A stretch of 17,789 nucleotides of DNA, taken from NCBI GenBank assembly GCA_035353335.1, contig DAOPZJ010000057.1, positions 1 through 17,789 of the forward strand. The letters are read 5' to 3'. Both the position numbers and the translations under genes were made by a program. Shown here piece by piece: positions 1-6,409 of this stretch. The DNA is from Oscillospiraceae bacterium (GTDB lineage Bacteria > Bacillota > Clostridia > Oscillospirales > JAKOTC01). The notes beneath the pieces are model-generated. The model worked only from the letters and a program-made list of their open reading frames with translations, ran no database searches and had not been told where the DNA came from. The first letter of the stretch is position 1. Each line of letters opens with the position of its first letter.

Positions 1-367
1 TCGCTTTGCACAAGTTGTAACAGGTTGATTTCACACAAGCGACGGCGTCTGCTCCTGCTATGTAGAAATCGCATATTTCATTTTTACTGATAAAGTCCGC
101 AAATTCCTCGCTGGTCAATGCGTTACCTTTGTATTTTGTAAAAATATTTTCAGAGACCATTTTCAGGTCCGAAACGAATTCGGACCCAATGGTATTGGGC
201 TTAAAAGTCCTCGTGCCGTCTGATAAATTTTCATGTCTGATATAAACAACATGAATTTCCTGATTGACTGCCCAATCGATCGCTTGATTGATATTGCCGA
301 TCACATCTTTATAATTCTTTGTGATGTCATTTTGAATATCGATGATGACTAAGGCTTTTCTCTGCAT
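1..367 (-). CDS. Cysteine hydrolase, isochorismatase family (3' end cut by window edge)
   Basis: The reverse-strand reading starts MQRKALVIIDIQNDI and runs off the window after 122 codons. The early IIDIQND segment carries the catalytic Asp (residue 10) of the isochorismatase/nicotinamidase fold. A Lys in FTKYKGNA (about residue 79) fits the catalytic Lys. GADAVACVKST near the cut end fits the nucleophile-Cys motif, so the D-K-C triad appears complete. Family members hydrolyse amides, ureas or vinyl ethers of small metabolites; the substrate cannot be told here. The ATG is well supported by AGGAGG seven bases upstream on the minus strand. The flavodoxin-like fragment at 487-747 lies upstream on the same strand, separated by 119 bases with a hairpin, so the two may or may not be cotranscribed. 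Family assignment is firm; function is open. Confidence 0.85.
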   Translation of the reverse strand, partial: MQRKALVIIDIQNDITKNYKDVIGNINQAIDWAVNQEIHVVYIRHENLSDGTRTFKPNTIGSEFVSDLKMVSENIFTKYKGNALTSEEFADFISKNEICDFYIAGADAVACVKSTCYNLCKA

Positions 368-420
368 GGTGTTTCCTCCTGATCGACTCTACAAGCACTT
401 CCATTTTTGTAAAGAAGGCT

Positions 421-452
421 GCTTCCGACAGCTTTTCAATCCTGCCGGAAGC
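421..452. terminator. Inverted repeat between the two minus-strand genes
   Basis: GCTTCCGACAG (421-431) faces CTGCCGGAAGC (442-452), an 11-pair stem with a single G-T type mismatch and a 10-base loop. It lies between the stop of the flavodoxin fragment and the start of the cysteine hydrolase. There is no run of T directly after the stem on either strand, so a factor-independent terminator is only one option; a processing or stability hairpin is equally possible. Confidence 0.4.
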
Positions 453-486
453 AACGCGACATTACATTTCGGTTCGTAAAAAACCG

Positions 487-747
487 TTACCTTTTATTCA
501 GCCATTCCAGCAAAGGTGCGAGGTTTTTTTCATTTACGCCGTCAAAACCGTTTTCGATGACAGAGATGGATTCTTCGGTTTTCTCGTCTTTGTCTTTACG
601 GTTTTTCAGCATCTTTATAAACATGGTCATCAGGATTTTGTCCATGCCTTTTAACTCTTTCAGCGGAAAGCATCCGCCGCGCAGATAAAAAAACGGTATG
701 TTTTCGATTTTATTCCTTGCGATAACCGTTTCGGTGTCGGGCTCGGC
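487..747 (-). pseudogene. Flavodoxin-like protein, C-terminal half only
   Basis: The reverse frame closing at the stop 487-489 reads, over its last ~85 residues, DTETVIARNKIENIPFFYLR followed by GG, then KGMDKILMTMFIKMLKNRK and an end in LAPLLEWLNKR. The FFYLRGG segment, the Met/Lys-rich helix and the closing LLEW segment are typical of the C-terminal half of flavodoxin-domain proteins of the HemG/protoporphyrinogen-oxidase-like type. These are FMN-binding electron carriers or oxidoreductases. The N-terminal half, which carries the phosphate-binding loop for FMN, is missing. Likeness to the family stops near base 742-747, where the frame becomes the antisense of the neighbouring dehydrogenase. 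An internal ATG at 643-645 would give only 52 residues. I read this as a broken gene or a contig chimera, not a functional short protein. Confidence 0.65.
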
Positions 748-753
748 TGCGTA

Positions 754-1311
754 TTGAAAGCCGGGGTCAGCATCGGCGACCGTGTGACCGTCGTCGGCGC
801 GGGATCGATCGGTTTAAATATTTGCGCCGCCGCAAAGGCCGCTGGGGCACGGCATGTCGTCGTTGCGGCGAAGACCCGCAAAAGGTTGGAATACGCCGCC
901 TCCGTAGGAGCGGACGCGGTTATCGCCACTGAAGAATGTGATCTGGCGCAGGGAGCGGCTGCTTATCATCCCGGCGGCAGCGATATCGCGATAGACGCCA
1001 CAGGCAGCGAGAATTGTATACAGGCCTGCCTCAAGCTTGTCCGCCCCGGCGGAACCGTGGTGCTGGCCGGTTACGGCGGATACCGAAATATGCAGATTGT
1101 CATGGATGAGGTCCATATCAAAAACCTGCGCGTCATCGGTGCGGGAAACAACTGGAACGTGATTGAAAAAAGCCTGTCTCTGCTTGAGTCGGGCAGAATA
1201 AAAACAGAGCAGCTTGCCACCTATCTGACAAACCTTGATGACTGGCAAGCGGCTTTGGACAAAACCGAAAAGCGGCCGGAATGTTTTGTCAAATCCGTAT
1301 TTGTCTTTTGA
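754..1311 (+). CDS. Zinc-type medium-chain dehydrogenase (alcohol/polyol dehydrogenase), N-terminally truncated
   Basis: The frame gives 185 residues from a TTG. Recognisable sequence starts slightly earlier, near base 730, with GVGLGCVLKAG. This is the end of the catalytic domain and the Rossmann fold of MDR sugar-alcohol or threonine-type dehydrogenases. VTVVGAGSIGLN is the nucleotide-binding GxGxxG motif, and GSDIAIDATGS and RPGGTVVLAGYGG are the usual later strands. The first ~150 residues, which hold the catalytic Zn ligands, are absent, so the product as it stands cannot be an active enzyme. The position that is usually Asp after strand 2 reads Ala followed by KTRKR, which would favour NADP(H); this is inference. 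The stop is 17 bases before the kinase start, so this was the first visible gene of the sugar operon. The intact form would oxidise a polyol or sugar. Confidence 0.75.
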   Translation: MKAGVSIGDRVTVVGAGSIGLNICAAAKAAGARHVVVAAKTRKRLEYAASVGADAVIATEECDLAQGAAAYHPGGSDIAIDATGSENCIQACLKLVRPGGTVVLAGYGGYRNMQIVMDEVHIKNLRVIGAGNNWNVIEKSLSLLESGRIKTEQLATYLTNLDDWQAALDKTEKRPECFVKSVFVF

Positions 1312-1328
1312 AGCGGATGGAGCTTTTT

Positions 1329-2738
1329 ATGAATGAGTGGATACTCGGCTGCGACATCGGCAGCTCATCGGTCAAAGTCATCAAGGTTTTGAAAAACGGG
1401 GAATATGAGGTTTCAAAAGCGGCGTGCCGGAATCCGGAAGCGGCCGGAAGCTATTGGGACAGCCTTGTGTCGGCAGTCCATGAGTGCGTAAACGACCAAG
1501 GCGGCCGTGTCAAAGCCATCGCTCTGACCGGCCAGGTGGGCAGTTATCTGTTTTTTGATAAAAACCACCCATCCGCCGCCTGCCCGGTTTGTTCCTGGCA
1601 GAAAGCCGACGCGAAGCCTGCGTTGGACGAACTTTTATCTCGTTTCGACCGGGATTTTTTTCAAAGGGAAATCTCTATGCCCCACCCCCCGCTTGAATCC
1701 TATCCGCTGCCTTTTTTACTGAGCCGCAAAAAGCGGGAGTTTTCTTTGAATGAGGAGACCATGCTGTTGTCGCTGAAAGATTATATTTTCTTTCGGATGA
1801 CCGGCGAATTCATCTCGGACCCCTGCACATGGAGAGGGCTCTGCGACAAATCGGGATATTACAGCCGTACATTGCTTGACTTTGCGGATTTTCCCGAAAG
1901 GCGGCTGCCTCTGCTTGCCGGGTCTGAGGAAAGTGTCTGCTGTCTCGCTTCTGAGGCCGCCGGCGAACTCCGGCTGACGCCCGGCATTCCGATTTATACC
2001 GGCTGCAACGATTTTTATGCCGGACTGCTTGGCAGCGGCGGTGGAGATGAAAACTGCTATTATGATGTTACGGGTACTTCCGAACATTTCGGTTTTCTGA
2101 CAGACCGTTTCGAGGATGCGCCCCTGCTGATTACAAGCCCTTTTTTTGACAAGTTTGTCTGTTACGGCGTAACGGCTTCAAGCGGCAGTTCGCTTGAATG
2201 GGCGCGAAAGCAGTTTGCGCAGACCGCCGCGGAAGCCGCGCAGGATGCCCCTGTCTTTCTGCCCTATCTAAACGGCGAACGCACGCCGCTTTATAACGGC
2301 GGCGCGAGCGGCGTCTTCTGGGGGTTGAGAGCGCATCATACCTCTGCCGATCTGACCAGAGCGGTCATGGAAGGTGTCGTTTTCAGCCTTGCGCACATCA
2401 AAAGCCTGCTGCCAAAGCGAATAACGACGCCGAAATACATTCGGGTGTCGGGCGGAGCGGCGGCGATAGACAGCATGAATCACCTGAAAGCCGATATATT
2501 GGGGCTGCCGATTCTGGTGTGCGGCCCGGAAAGCACCGCGCTGGGGGCCGCGATGATTGCCGCGTTAGGCGAAAGCTGGTTTCCTGATTACCGGTCCGCC
2601 GCGGCTTGCTGGGTATCGGCCAAAACGATCGAACCCATGCCCTTGAATATCGATTATGAACGCAGGTTTCGCGACTACCTGCGGATTTTCGAGGCAATGG
2701 GGCTTTATCTTTCTGACAGCGGAAAGGATAGAAGGTAA
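1329..2738 (+). CDS. FGGY-family carbohydrate kinase
   Basis: 469 residues, the normal size for xylulokinase/glycerol-kinase relatives. The N-terminal phosphate loop is WILGCDIGSSSVKVIKV (Asp9). The probable catalytic base is Asp228 in TGCNDFYAGLLG. DVTGTSEHFGF is the ATP-phosphate segment. The second signature reads GERTPLYNGGASGVFWGL and the adenosine region VSGGAAAIDS ... GPESTALGAAMIAA. The family phosphorylates a sugar, ketose or polyol with ATP; the specificity is not readable. ATG 1329 is chosen over upstream alternatives because GGAG ends six bases before it. The gene lies between the dehydrogenase remnant and the first mannitol-dehydrogenase-like gene with gaps of 17 and 6 bases, which implies translational coupling in a catabolic operon. 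It would make the phosphosugar that the downstream dehydrogenases or lactonase act on. The N-terminal domain is shorter and more Cys-rich than in typical xylulokinases. Confidence 0.9.
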   Translation: MNEWILGCDIGSSSVKVIKVLKNGEYEVSKAACRNPEAAGSYWDSLVSAVHECVNDQGGRVKAIALTGQVGSYLFFDKNHPSAACPVCSWQKADAKPALDELLSRFDRDFFQREISMPHPPLESYPLPFLLSRKKREFSLNEETMLLSLKDYIFFRMTGEFISDPCTWRGLCDKSGYYSRTLLDFADFPERRLPLLAGSEESVCCLASEAAGELRLTPGIPIYTGCNDFYAGLLGSGGGDENCYYDVTGTSEHFGFLTDRFEDAPLLITSPFFDKFVCYGVTASSGSSLEWARKQFAQTAAEAAQDAPVFLPYLNGERTPLYNGGASGVFWGLRAHHTSADLTRAVMEGVVFSLAHIKSLLPKRITTPKYIRVSGGAAAIDSMNHLKADILGLPILVCGPESTALGAAMIAALGESWFPDYRSAAACWVSAKTIEPMPLNIDYERRFRDYLRIFEAMGLYLSDSGKDRR

Positions 2739-2744
2739 TTATTT

Positions 2745-3920
2745 ATGGCGATGTGCGTTATTTTCGGAGCCGGAAAGATCGCCCGCGGTTTTATCGGGCA
2801 TCTTCTGTTTTTAGGCGGACACGAATTTATCTTCATTGAGAAAAACCGCCCTCTTTGCGATTTGATCAACCAAAAAGGACGGTATACCGTAAACATCCTG
2901 GGGGCGCCGGAGAAAAACTGTGTGGTAAAAGGCGGGCGCGCCGTTTGTTTTGAAGACACCGATGAGGTGTTGGACGCGCTGTCAAAAGCCGATTTGATTT
3001 TCACCGCGATGGGAGGAAAAAACCTTGATTCCTTCTGCGGCATATTCTCAAAATATCTGAACGGCTGTAAAGCGGATCGGGGAAAAAACCCGAACATCAT
3101 CACCTGTGAAAACTGGAAAGAGCCGGCTCGTTTTATCAAAGACAGGACGGCGGAACTGTTGGGCGCTTGTGCCGACAAGTTGAAAAACATCGGATTTGCC
3201 GAATCCGTTGTCATGCGATCCGCCATCGAGCCGAGCCCGGAACAGCTTGAGATCGATCCGCTGTGCGTCAACGTGCAGGATTTCTGGGATCTGCCGGTAG
3301 ATGAAAAGGCATTAAAAGGCCGTCTGCCCGCGATTCCCTGTCTGCGTCCCGTAGAGAATTTCAACGGATTTCTGGAAAAGAAATTTTACACTTACAACGC
3401 TGCCAACGGCACCGTGTCTTATCTCGGCGCTCTGATGGGGTACCGGTATATTCACGAAGCAGCGCGCGATGATTTCATTTTAAGAATACTGTCCGGCGTA
3501 TACAGTGAGACCGGATCGGCGCTCAGTAAAAAGTACTCGATCTCCGGGGAAGAGATGAAAGCCTTCGCGCAGTCCTCGCTGAACAAACTGCAAGATCAAA
3601 ACATCACGGACTACATCGAGCGCAACGCCCGCGACCCCATGCGCAAACTGGGTCCCGACGACAGGCTTGTCGGCTCGGCCCGACTCTGCCTGCAGCACGG
3701 CGTCACTCCATGTCATCTGGCCGTGTCTGTTGCCGCCGCAATCCACTATACGTCCGAAGGCGACCGTTCTGCGCAAGAGCTTGCCGAACTGAGACAAAGC
3801 CGGGGGACGGGCGGGGTTCTTCGGGAGGTGTGCGGATTGGAGCCGGGCACCCCCTTGTATGAGCTGGTGCTGGAAAAAGAACAGATGCTGCGTGAACTCG
3901 GATTGATCCAAAGGGGTTGA
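2745..3920 (+). CDS. Mannitol-1-phosphate 5-dehydrogenase-like protein (long-chain polyol dehydrogenase family), copy 1
   Basis: 391 residues. The N-terminal Rossmann domain opens with VIFGAGKIARGFIGHLLF, matching the MtlD signature FGAGxIGRGFIG. Glu32 at the end of strand 2 points to NAD(H). TCENW (about 110-114) matches the conserved CEN of the family. The C-terminal all-helical domain has the active-site segment K213-FYTY-N218-AA-N221. The catalytic Lys and the oxyanion Asn are kept, but the last residue of KxxxxNxxH is Asn instead of His. RNARDPMRKLGPDDRLVG is the typical late motif. Family members interconvert a polyol (phosphate) or hydroxy acid and its keto form. The changed histidine suggests a substrate other than mannitol 1-phosphate. 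The ATG is six bases after the kinase stop, and the gene's own stop lies five bases before the next start. Confidence 0.85.
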   Translation: MAMCVIFGAGKIARGFIGHLLFLGGHEFIFIEKNRPLCDLINQKGRYTVNILGAPEKNCVVKGGRAVCFEDTDEVLDALSKADLIFTAMGGKNLDSFCGIFSKYLNGCKADRGKNPNIITCENWKEPARFIKDRTAELLGACADKLKNIGFAESVVMRSAIEPSPEQLEIDPLCVNVQDFWDLPVDEKALKGRLPAIPCLRPVENFNGFLEKKFYTYNAANGTVSYLGALMGYRYIHEAARDDFILRILSGVYSETGSALSKKYSISGEEMKAFAQSSLNKLQDQNITDYIERNARDPMRKLGPDDRLVGSARLCLQHGVTPCHLAVSVAAAIHYTSEGDRSAQELAELRQSRGTGGVLREVCGLEPGTPLYELVLEKEQMLRELGLIQRG

Positions 3921-3925
3921 AAAGG

Positions 3926-4744
3926 ATGGATAAAAACCTGATTCGAAATATGCCGGACGGTTTTTTGTCTGTGCGGTATCTCGGACAAGCGGGATTTTTA
4001 CTGCAGTCCGGCGGGGTAAGCGTCGTGATTGACCCCTATCTTTCGGATTCTGTGGACCGGAGCATCCCGAACGCGGGATGGAAAAGAAAATATCCGGCCC
4101 CCATAAAACCCGAAGATCTGAGAGATGCCGATATCGTGCTGCTCACCCATTCGCATTTGGATCACACAGACCCCGATACCGCAGAGCCTCTCTATCAAGC
4201 GGGCAGTTCGCTTTTTATCGCTCCGCATGAAGTGGTCGGGGCGTTGAAAAGCCGGGGCTTCTCCGACAGCAGAGTCGTCGCTTTGGACGATCTGCAGTCA
4301 ATGAACCTAAAAAGCACAACCGTAACCGCCATCGCCGCCGCTCATGAAGAGCTTCATTTCGACTTACAGGGGCATATCTGCGAATTGAGTTATCATATCA
4401 CTTTCCCGGGCGGCATTTCGGTTTTTGCGGGCGGGGATATGTCTTTTTATCCCGGATTGCCGGAGAAAATACCGCGCTCTCAACTTGCGTTTCTGCCAAT
4501 CAACGGCAGGAGCTTTCAACGCGCGCAAGCGGGCATCATCGGTAATCTCACTTTTGATGAGGCGGCAGACTTATCGGCGTTGCTTGAAGTCAATATGGTG
4601 ATTCCCTCTCATTTTGATTTATATGACATCAACGGCTGCAATCCGGCCTGGTTTGCCGATTATATGGAAACGCACCATCCCGGCAGAGCGTATCACATCA
4701 TGCAGCCGGGAGAACAATTCATCTTTGCGCCGGATTCAGAATAG
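3926..4744 (+). CDS. UlaG-like metallo-beta-lactamase-fold hydrolase (putative sugar-phosphate lactonase)
   Basis: 272 residues. VRYLGQAGFLLQ and VVIDPYLSD are the opening strands of the MBL fold. LLTHSHLDHTD gives the metal motif HxHxDH (His75, His77, Asp79, His80). His140 or His144 in AAHEELH, Asp171 in AGGDMSF and His229 in VIPSHFD complete a two-metal site. The layout matches the UlaG/L-ascorbate-6-phosphate lactonase branch. UlaG itself opens the lactone ring of L-ascorbate 6-phosphate; here the likely job is hydrolysis of a sugar-acid lactone or cyclic phosphate from the operon's own substrate (inference). I choose ATG 3926, with AAGGGG nine bases upstream. A TTG at 3917 is in frame, but the AGGGG would abut it. 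The gene is sandwiched between the two mannitol-dehydrogenase-like genes. Confidence 0.82.
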   Translation: MDKNLIRNMPDGFLSVRYLGQAGFLLQSGGVSVVIDPYLSDSVDRSIPNAGWKRKYPAPIKPEDLRDADIVLLTHSHLDHTDPDTAEPLYQAGSSLFIAPHEVVGALKSRGFSDSRVVALDDLQSMNLKSTTVTAIAAAHEELHFDLQGHICELSYHITFPGGISVFAGGDMSFYPGLPEKIPRSQLAFLPINGRSFQRAQAGIIGNLTFDEAADLSALLEVNMVIPSHFDLYDINGCNPAWFADYMETHHPGRAYHIMQPGEQFIFAPDSE

Positions 4745-4754
4745 GGGGAAACAT

Positions 4755-5855
4755 ATGCAGAGCACGGTGATTATCGGCAGCGGACAGACAGGGCGCGGAT
4801 TCATCGGCAGGCTGCTTTTTTTAAGCGGCCTCCCTTTTACGCTGCTTGACACCGACCGGGAATTGGTGAGCGGTTTACAGCAAAAAGGCCGATACTCCGT
4901 AATCTTTTTCTCAACCGGTCAAACGGTGCATGTATCAGGTTATCAGGCCTTTCAAACGGATTGTGAACAAGCCGTGAAAATACTCGAAAAAGCCGAGAAT
5001 ATTTTTATCTCCGTCGGAGCTGAAAATTTGGAAGCGGCCGCCCGGTATTTGGCGCAATCCCATGCCGCGCCGAAAAACATCATCCTTTGCGAAAACGCAG
5101 CGGATCCCGCCGGGAAGCTGCGCAAAGCGCTTGAATCCTTTGGCGCAGACAGCCGCGCAAATCTTGTTGAAGCAGCAATATTTTGTACCACCGTCAATGC
5201 CGGGCCCGGCTCTTTGGATATCCTGTCGGAGGACTACAGCCGCTTGCCCTACGATTCAACCTGTGCGCAGGGAGCCCTGTTCGATTCGGCTTTTTTCGAA
5301 CCTTCAGCGGATTTTTCGGTGCTTCTGAAGCGAAAGATCTATACTTACAACGCAGCCAGCGCGATTATCGCCTATAACGGCTGGGCACTGGGATATTCGT
5401 CTTTCGCAGAGGCGGCAGGCGACCCGGCGGTGCTCGGCATGCTGCGAGATTTCTATGCCGGTATCAACCGGGCCATTACGGCCGAATACGGCATTGAACC
5501 GAAAGAGCAGCAGGAATTTGCTGATATGTCGCTGAAGAAATTCACCAATCCCCTGATTGCCGACAGCATTGAGCGCAACGCCAGACAACCCCGGCGAAAA
5601 CTGGGGCCCGACGAAAGGATTGCGTTTCCGCTGAAGCTTCTGACGAAATACGGTTTTGACAGTAAAGTGCTCTGCCGTACAGCCGCGCTGGCCGTGCTTT
5701 ACGGCGAACGCTGCGAACCCGAATGGGTGACGCAGTTCGGCAGGGGTAACGCCGGTCAAACATTTTCAGCCCTCAGTAAAATCTGCGATCAATCGGTAGC
5801 GGAAAGTGTTGACGCCGAATATGCAATATGCGGCAGCAAAATCAATATTTTATAA
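4755..5855 (+). CDS. Mannitol-1-phosphate 5-dehydrogenase-like protein, diverged copy 2
   Basis: 366 residues, a clear but distant paralogue of the protein at 2745-3920. It shares the frame GxGxxGRGFIGxLLFLxG, the KGRYxV segment, a CEN motif (about 112-114), KIYTYNAA, and ERNARQPRRKLGPDERI. The opening IIGSGQTGRGFIG with Asp32 after strand 2 supports NAD(H). The active-site motif is K194-IYTY-N199-AA-S202. Lys and Asn are kept but the family His is Ser, a different substitution from copy 1. ATG 4755 follows GGGGGA at a good distance, 10 bases after the lactonase stop. Two copies with different active-site replacements suggest two successive redox steps, or a two-subunit enzyme, not simple redundancy. 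The C-terminal ~20 residues are poorly conserved. Confidence 0.8.
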   Translation: MQSTVIIGSGQTGRGFIGRLLFLSGLPFTLLDTDRELVSGLQQKGRYSVIFFSTGQTVHVSGYQAFQTDCEQAVKILEKAENIFISVGAENLEAAARYLAQSHAAPKNIILCENAADPAGKLRKALESFGADSRANLVEAAIFCTTVNAGPGSLDILSEDYSRLPYDSTCAQGALFDSAFFEPSADFSVLLKRKIYTYNAASAIIAYNGWALGYSSFAEAAGDPAVLGMLRDFYAGINRAITAEYGIEPKEQQEFADMSLKKFTNPLIADSIERNARQPRRKLGPDERIAFPLKLLTKYGFDSKVLCRTAALAVLYGERCEPEWVTQFGRGNAGQTFSALSKICDQSVAESVDAEYAICGSKINIL

Positions 5856-5891
5856 ATAACAGTTTGAATATCTTCAGGGAGATGAATGATT

Positions 5892-6065
5892 ATGCCGACC
5901 GAAAAACCAAGGTATACATTGATTTTAGACGAAAAAATGCTCAAGGAAATCGATGACTTTCGTTTTGAAAACCGTTATCGCAGCCGTTCAGCCGCCACTC
6001 ACGAATTAATTCGTATCGGGATCACGGCCTTAAAAAATCAAGGAAAAAACCCGGAAAAGAAATAA
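5892..6065 (+). CDS. Small ribbon-helix-helix DNA-binding protein
   Basis: 57 residues. A short beta strand (PRYTLILDE) is followed by two amphipathic helices (KMLKEIDDFRFENRYRS and RSAATHELIRIGITALK) and a Lys-rich tail. This is the Arc/MetJ/CopG ribbon-helix-helix layout, which dimerises and inserts the strand into the DNA major groove. The start is one of two in-frame ATGs (5886 or 5892). GGGAGATGA at 5877-5885 aligned to the anti-Shine-Dalgarno favours 5892. The gene lies 36 bases after copy 2 of the dehydrogenase and before a probable terminator, so it is likely the last gene of the operon. It could be the operon's autorepressor or an orphan antitoxin-like protein. No toxin-sized ORF follows it. 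Confidence 0.7.
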   Translation: MPTEKPRYTLILDEKMLKEIDDFRFENRYRSRSAATHELIRIGITALKNQGKNPEKK

Positions 6066-6115
6066 AATCGGTTTGTTTGAGGGCGTTTTATCGCCCTATT
6101 GGTTTATGATTTTTT
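6064..6115 (+). terminator. Probable terminator of the sugar operon
   Basis: AGGGCG (6080-6085), loop TTTTAT and CGCCCT (6092-6097) form a 6-bp G+C-rich stem just after the ribbon-helix-helix stop. An outer pairing of AAAATC (6064-6069) with GATTTT (6108-6113) would extend it. T-runs follow at 6110-6115 but not directly at the inner stem, so efficiency is uncertain. Confidence 0.5.
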
Positions 6116-6159
6116 AACAGCTCCCGCCTTTCATGATTTCATTAATTTTCCGTTATATA

Positions 6160-6188
6160 TTGACATAATGCGTATCATATGAGATAAT
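6160..6188 (+). promoter_or_regulatory. Sigma-A type promoter for the leucine-rich-repeat gene
   Basis: A perfect -35 TTGACA (6160-6165) and a -10 GATAAT (6183-6188) are separated by exactly 17 bases in an A+T-rich stretch. Transcription would start near 6195, giving a leader of about 215 bases before the coding start at 6410. Confidence 0.75.
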
Positions 6189-6194
6189 ATGGCA

Positions 6195-6409
6195 AAACAT
6201 GGTGCTTAGAAAAATCAGTTTTTATCCAAAATTAAAAAACAAACGGCCCTAACAATACATAAAGATTCAATCGGATCGCCGGGAGTTTTAAAGAATTTCA
6301 TAAATGCATTATATTAATCTATGAGGCTGATTCAACTGAAATCGATATTTTGAAATCGATGGTATTACCCCGGTGGAAGTAAAATGATTTGCTGAGGTTG
6401 AGGAAAAAA
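6195..6409 (+). other. Long untranslated leader of the leucine-rich-repeat gene
   Basis: About 215 bases lie between the promoter and the start codon. No convincing ORF and no riboswitch class that I recognise is visible. It contains an exact direct repeat (6337-6360) and a local G+C-rich patch around 6272-6285 in otherwise A+T-rich DNA. It could hold a regulatory element or an operator. Confidence 0.4.
6337..6360 (+). repeat. Direct repeat TGAAATCGAT, two copies with 14-base period
   Basis: TGAAATCGAT occurs at 6337-6346 and 6351-6360, separated by ATTT. Each copy contains the palindrome ATCGAT. It lies in the leader, 50 bases before the leucine-rich-repeat start. It could be a tandem operator or chance; nothing further is visible. 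Confidence 0.6.

Noticed and set aside
470..486. A small inverted repeat CGGTT/AACCG after the flavodoxin stop, as a terminator.
   Set aside because: Only 5 base pairs with an A/T loop; too weak, and the stronger stem at 421-452 is nearby.
814..1248. A minus-strand open frame of 144 codons opposite the MDR dehydrogenase.
   Set aside because: It mirrors the codon structure of the dehydrogenase and has no family likeness or ribosome site.
2705..3364. A minus-strand open frame of 219 codons opposite the first MtlD-like gene.
   Set aside because: It is an antisense shadow. The plus-strand frame has the complete dehydrogenase motifs and the peptide resembles nothing.
5892..6065. A toxin-antitoxin pair built around the ribbon-helix-helix protein.
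   Set aside because: No ORF of toxin size follows or precedes it within the expected spacing; the next gene is the unrelated repeat protein behind a terminator and promoter.
6272..6409. A possible cyclic-di-GMP or other riboswitch in the leader, suggested by the GCCGGGAG patch and a GGTATTACCCCGG stretch.
   Set aside because: No conserved core of any riboswitch class could be traced and no terminator or sequestering stem is paired with it. It is kept only as an unexplained leader.
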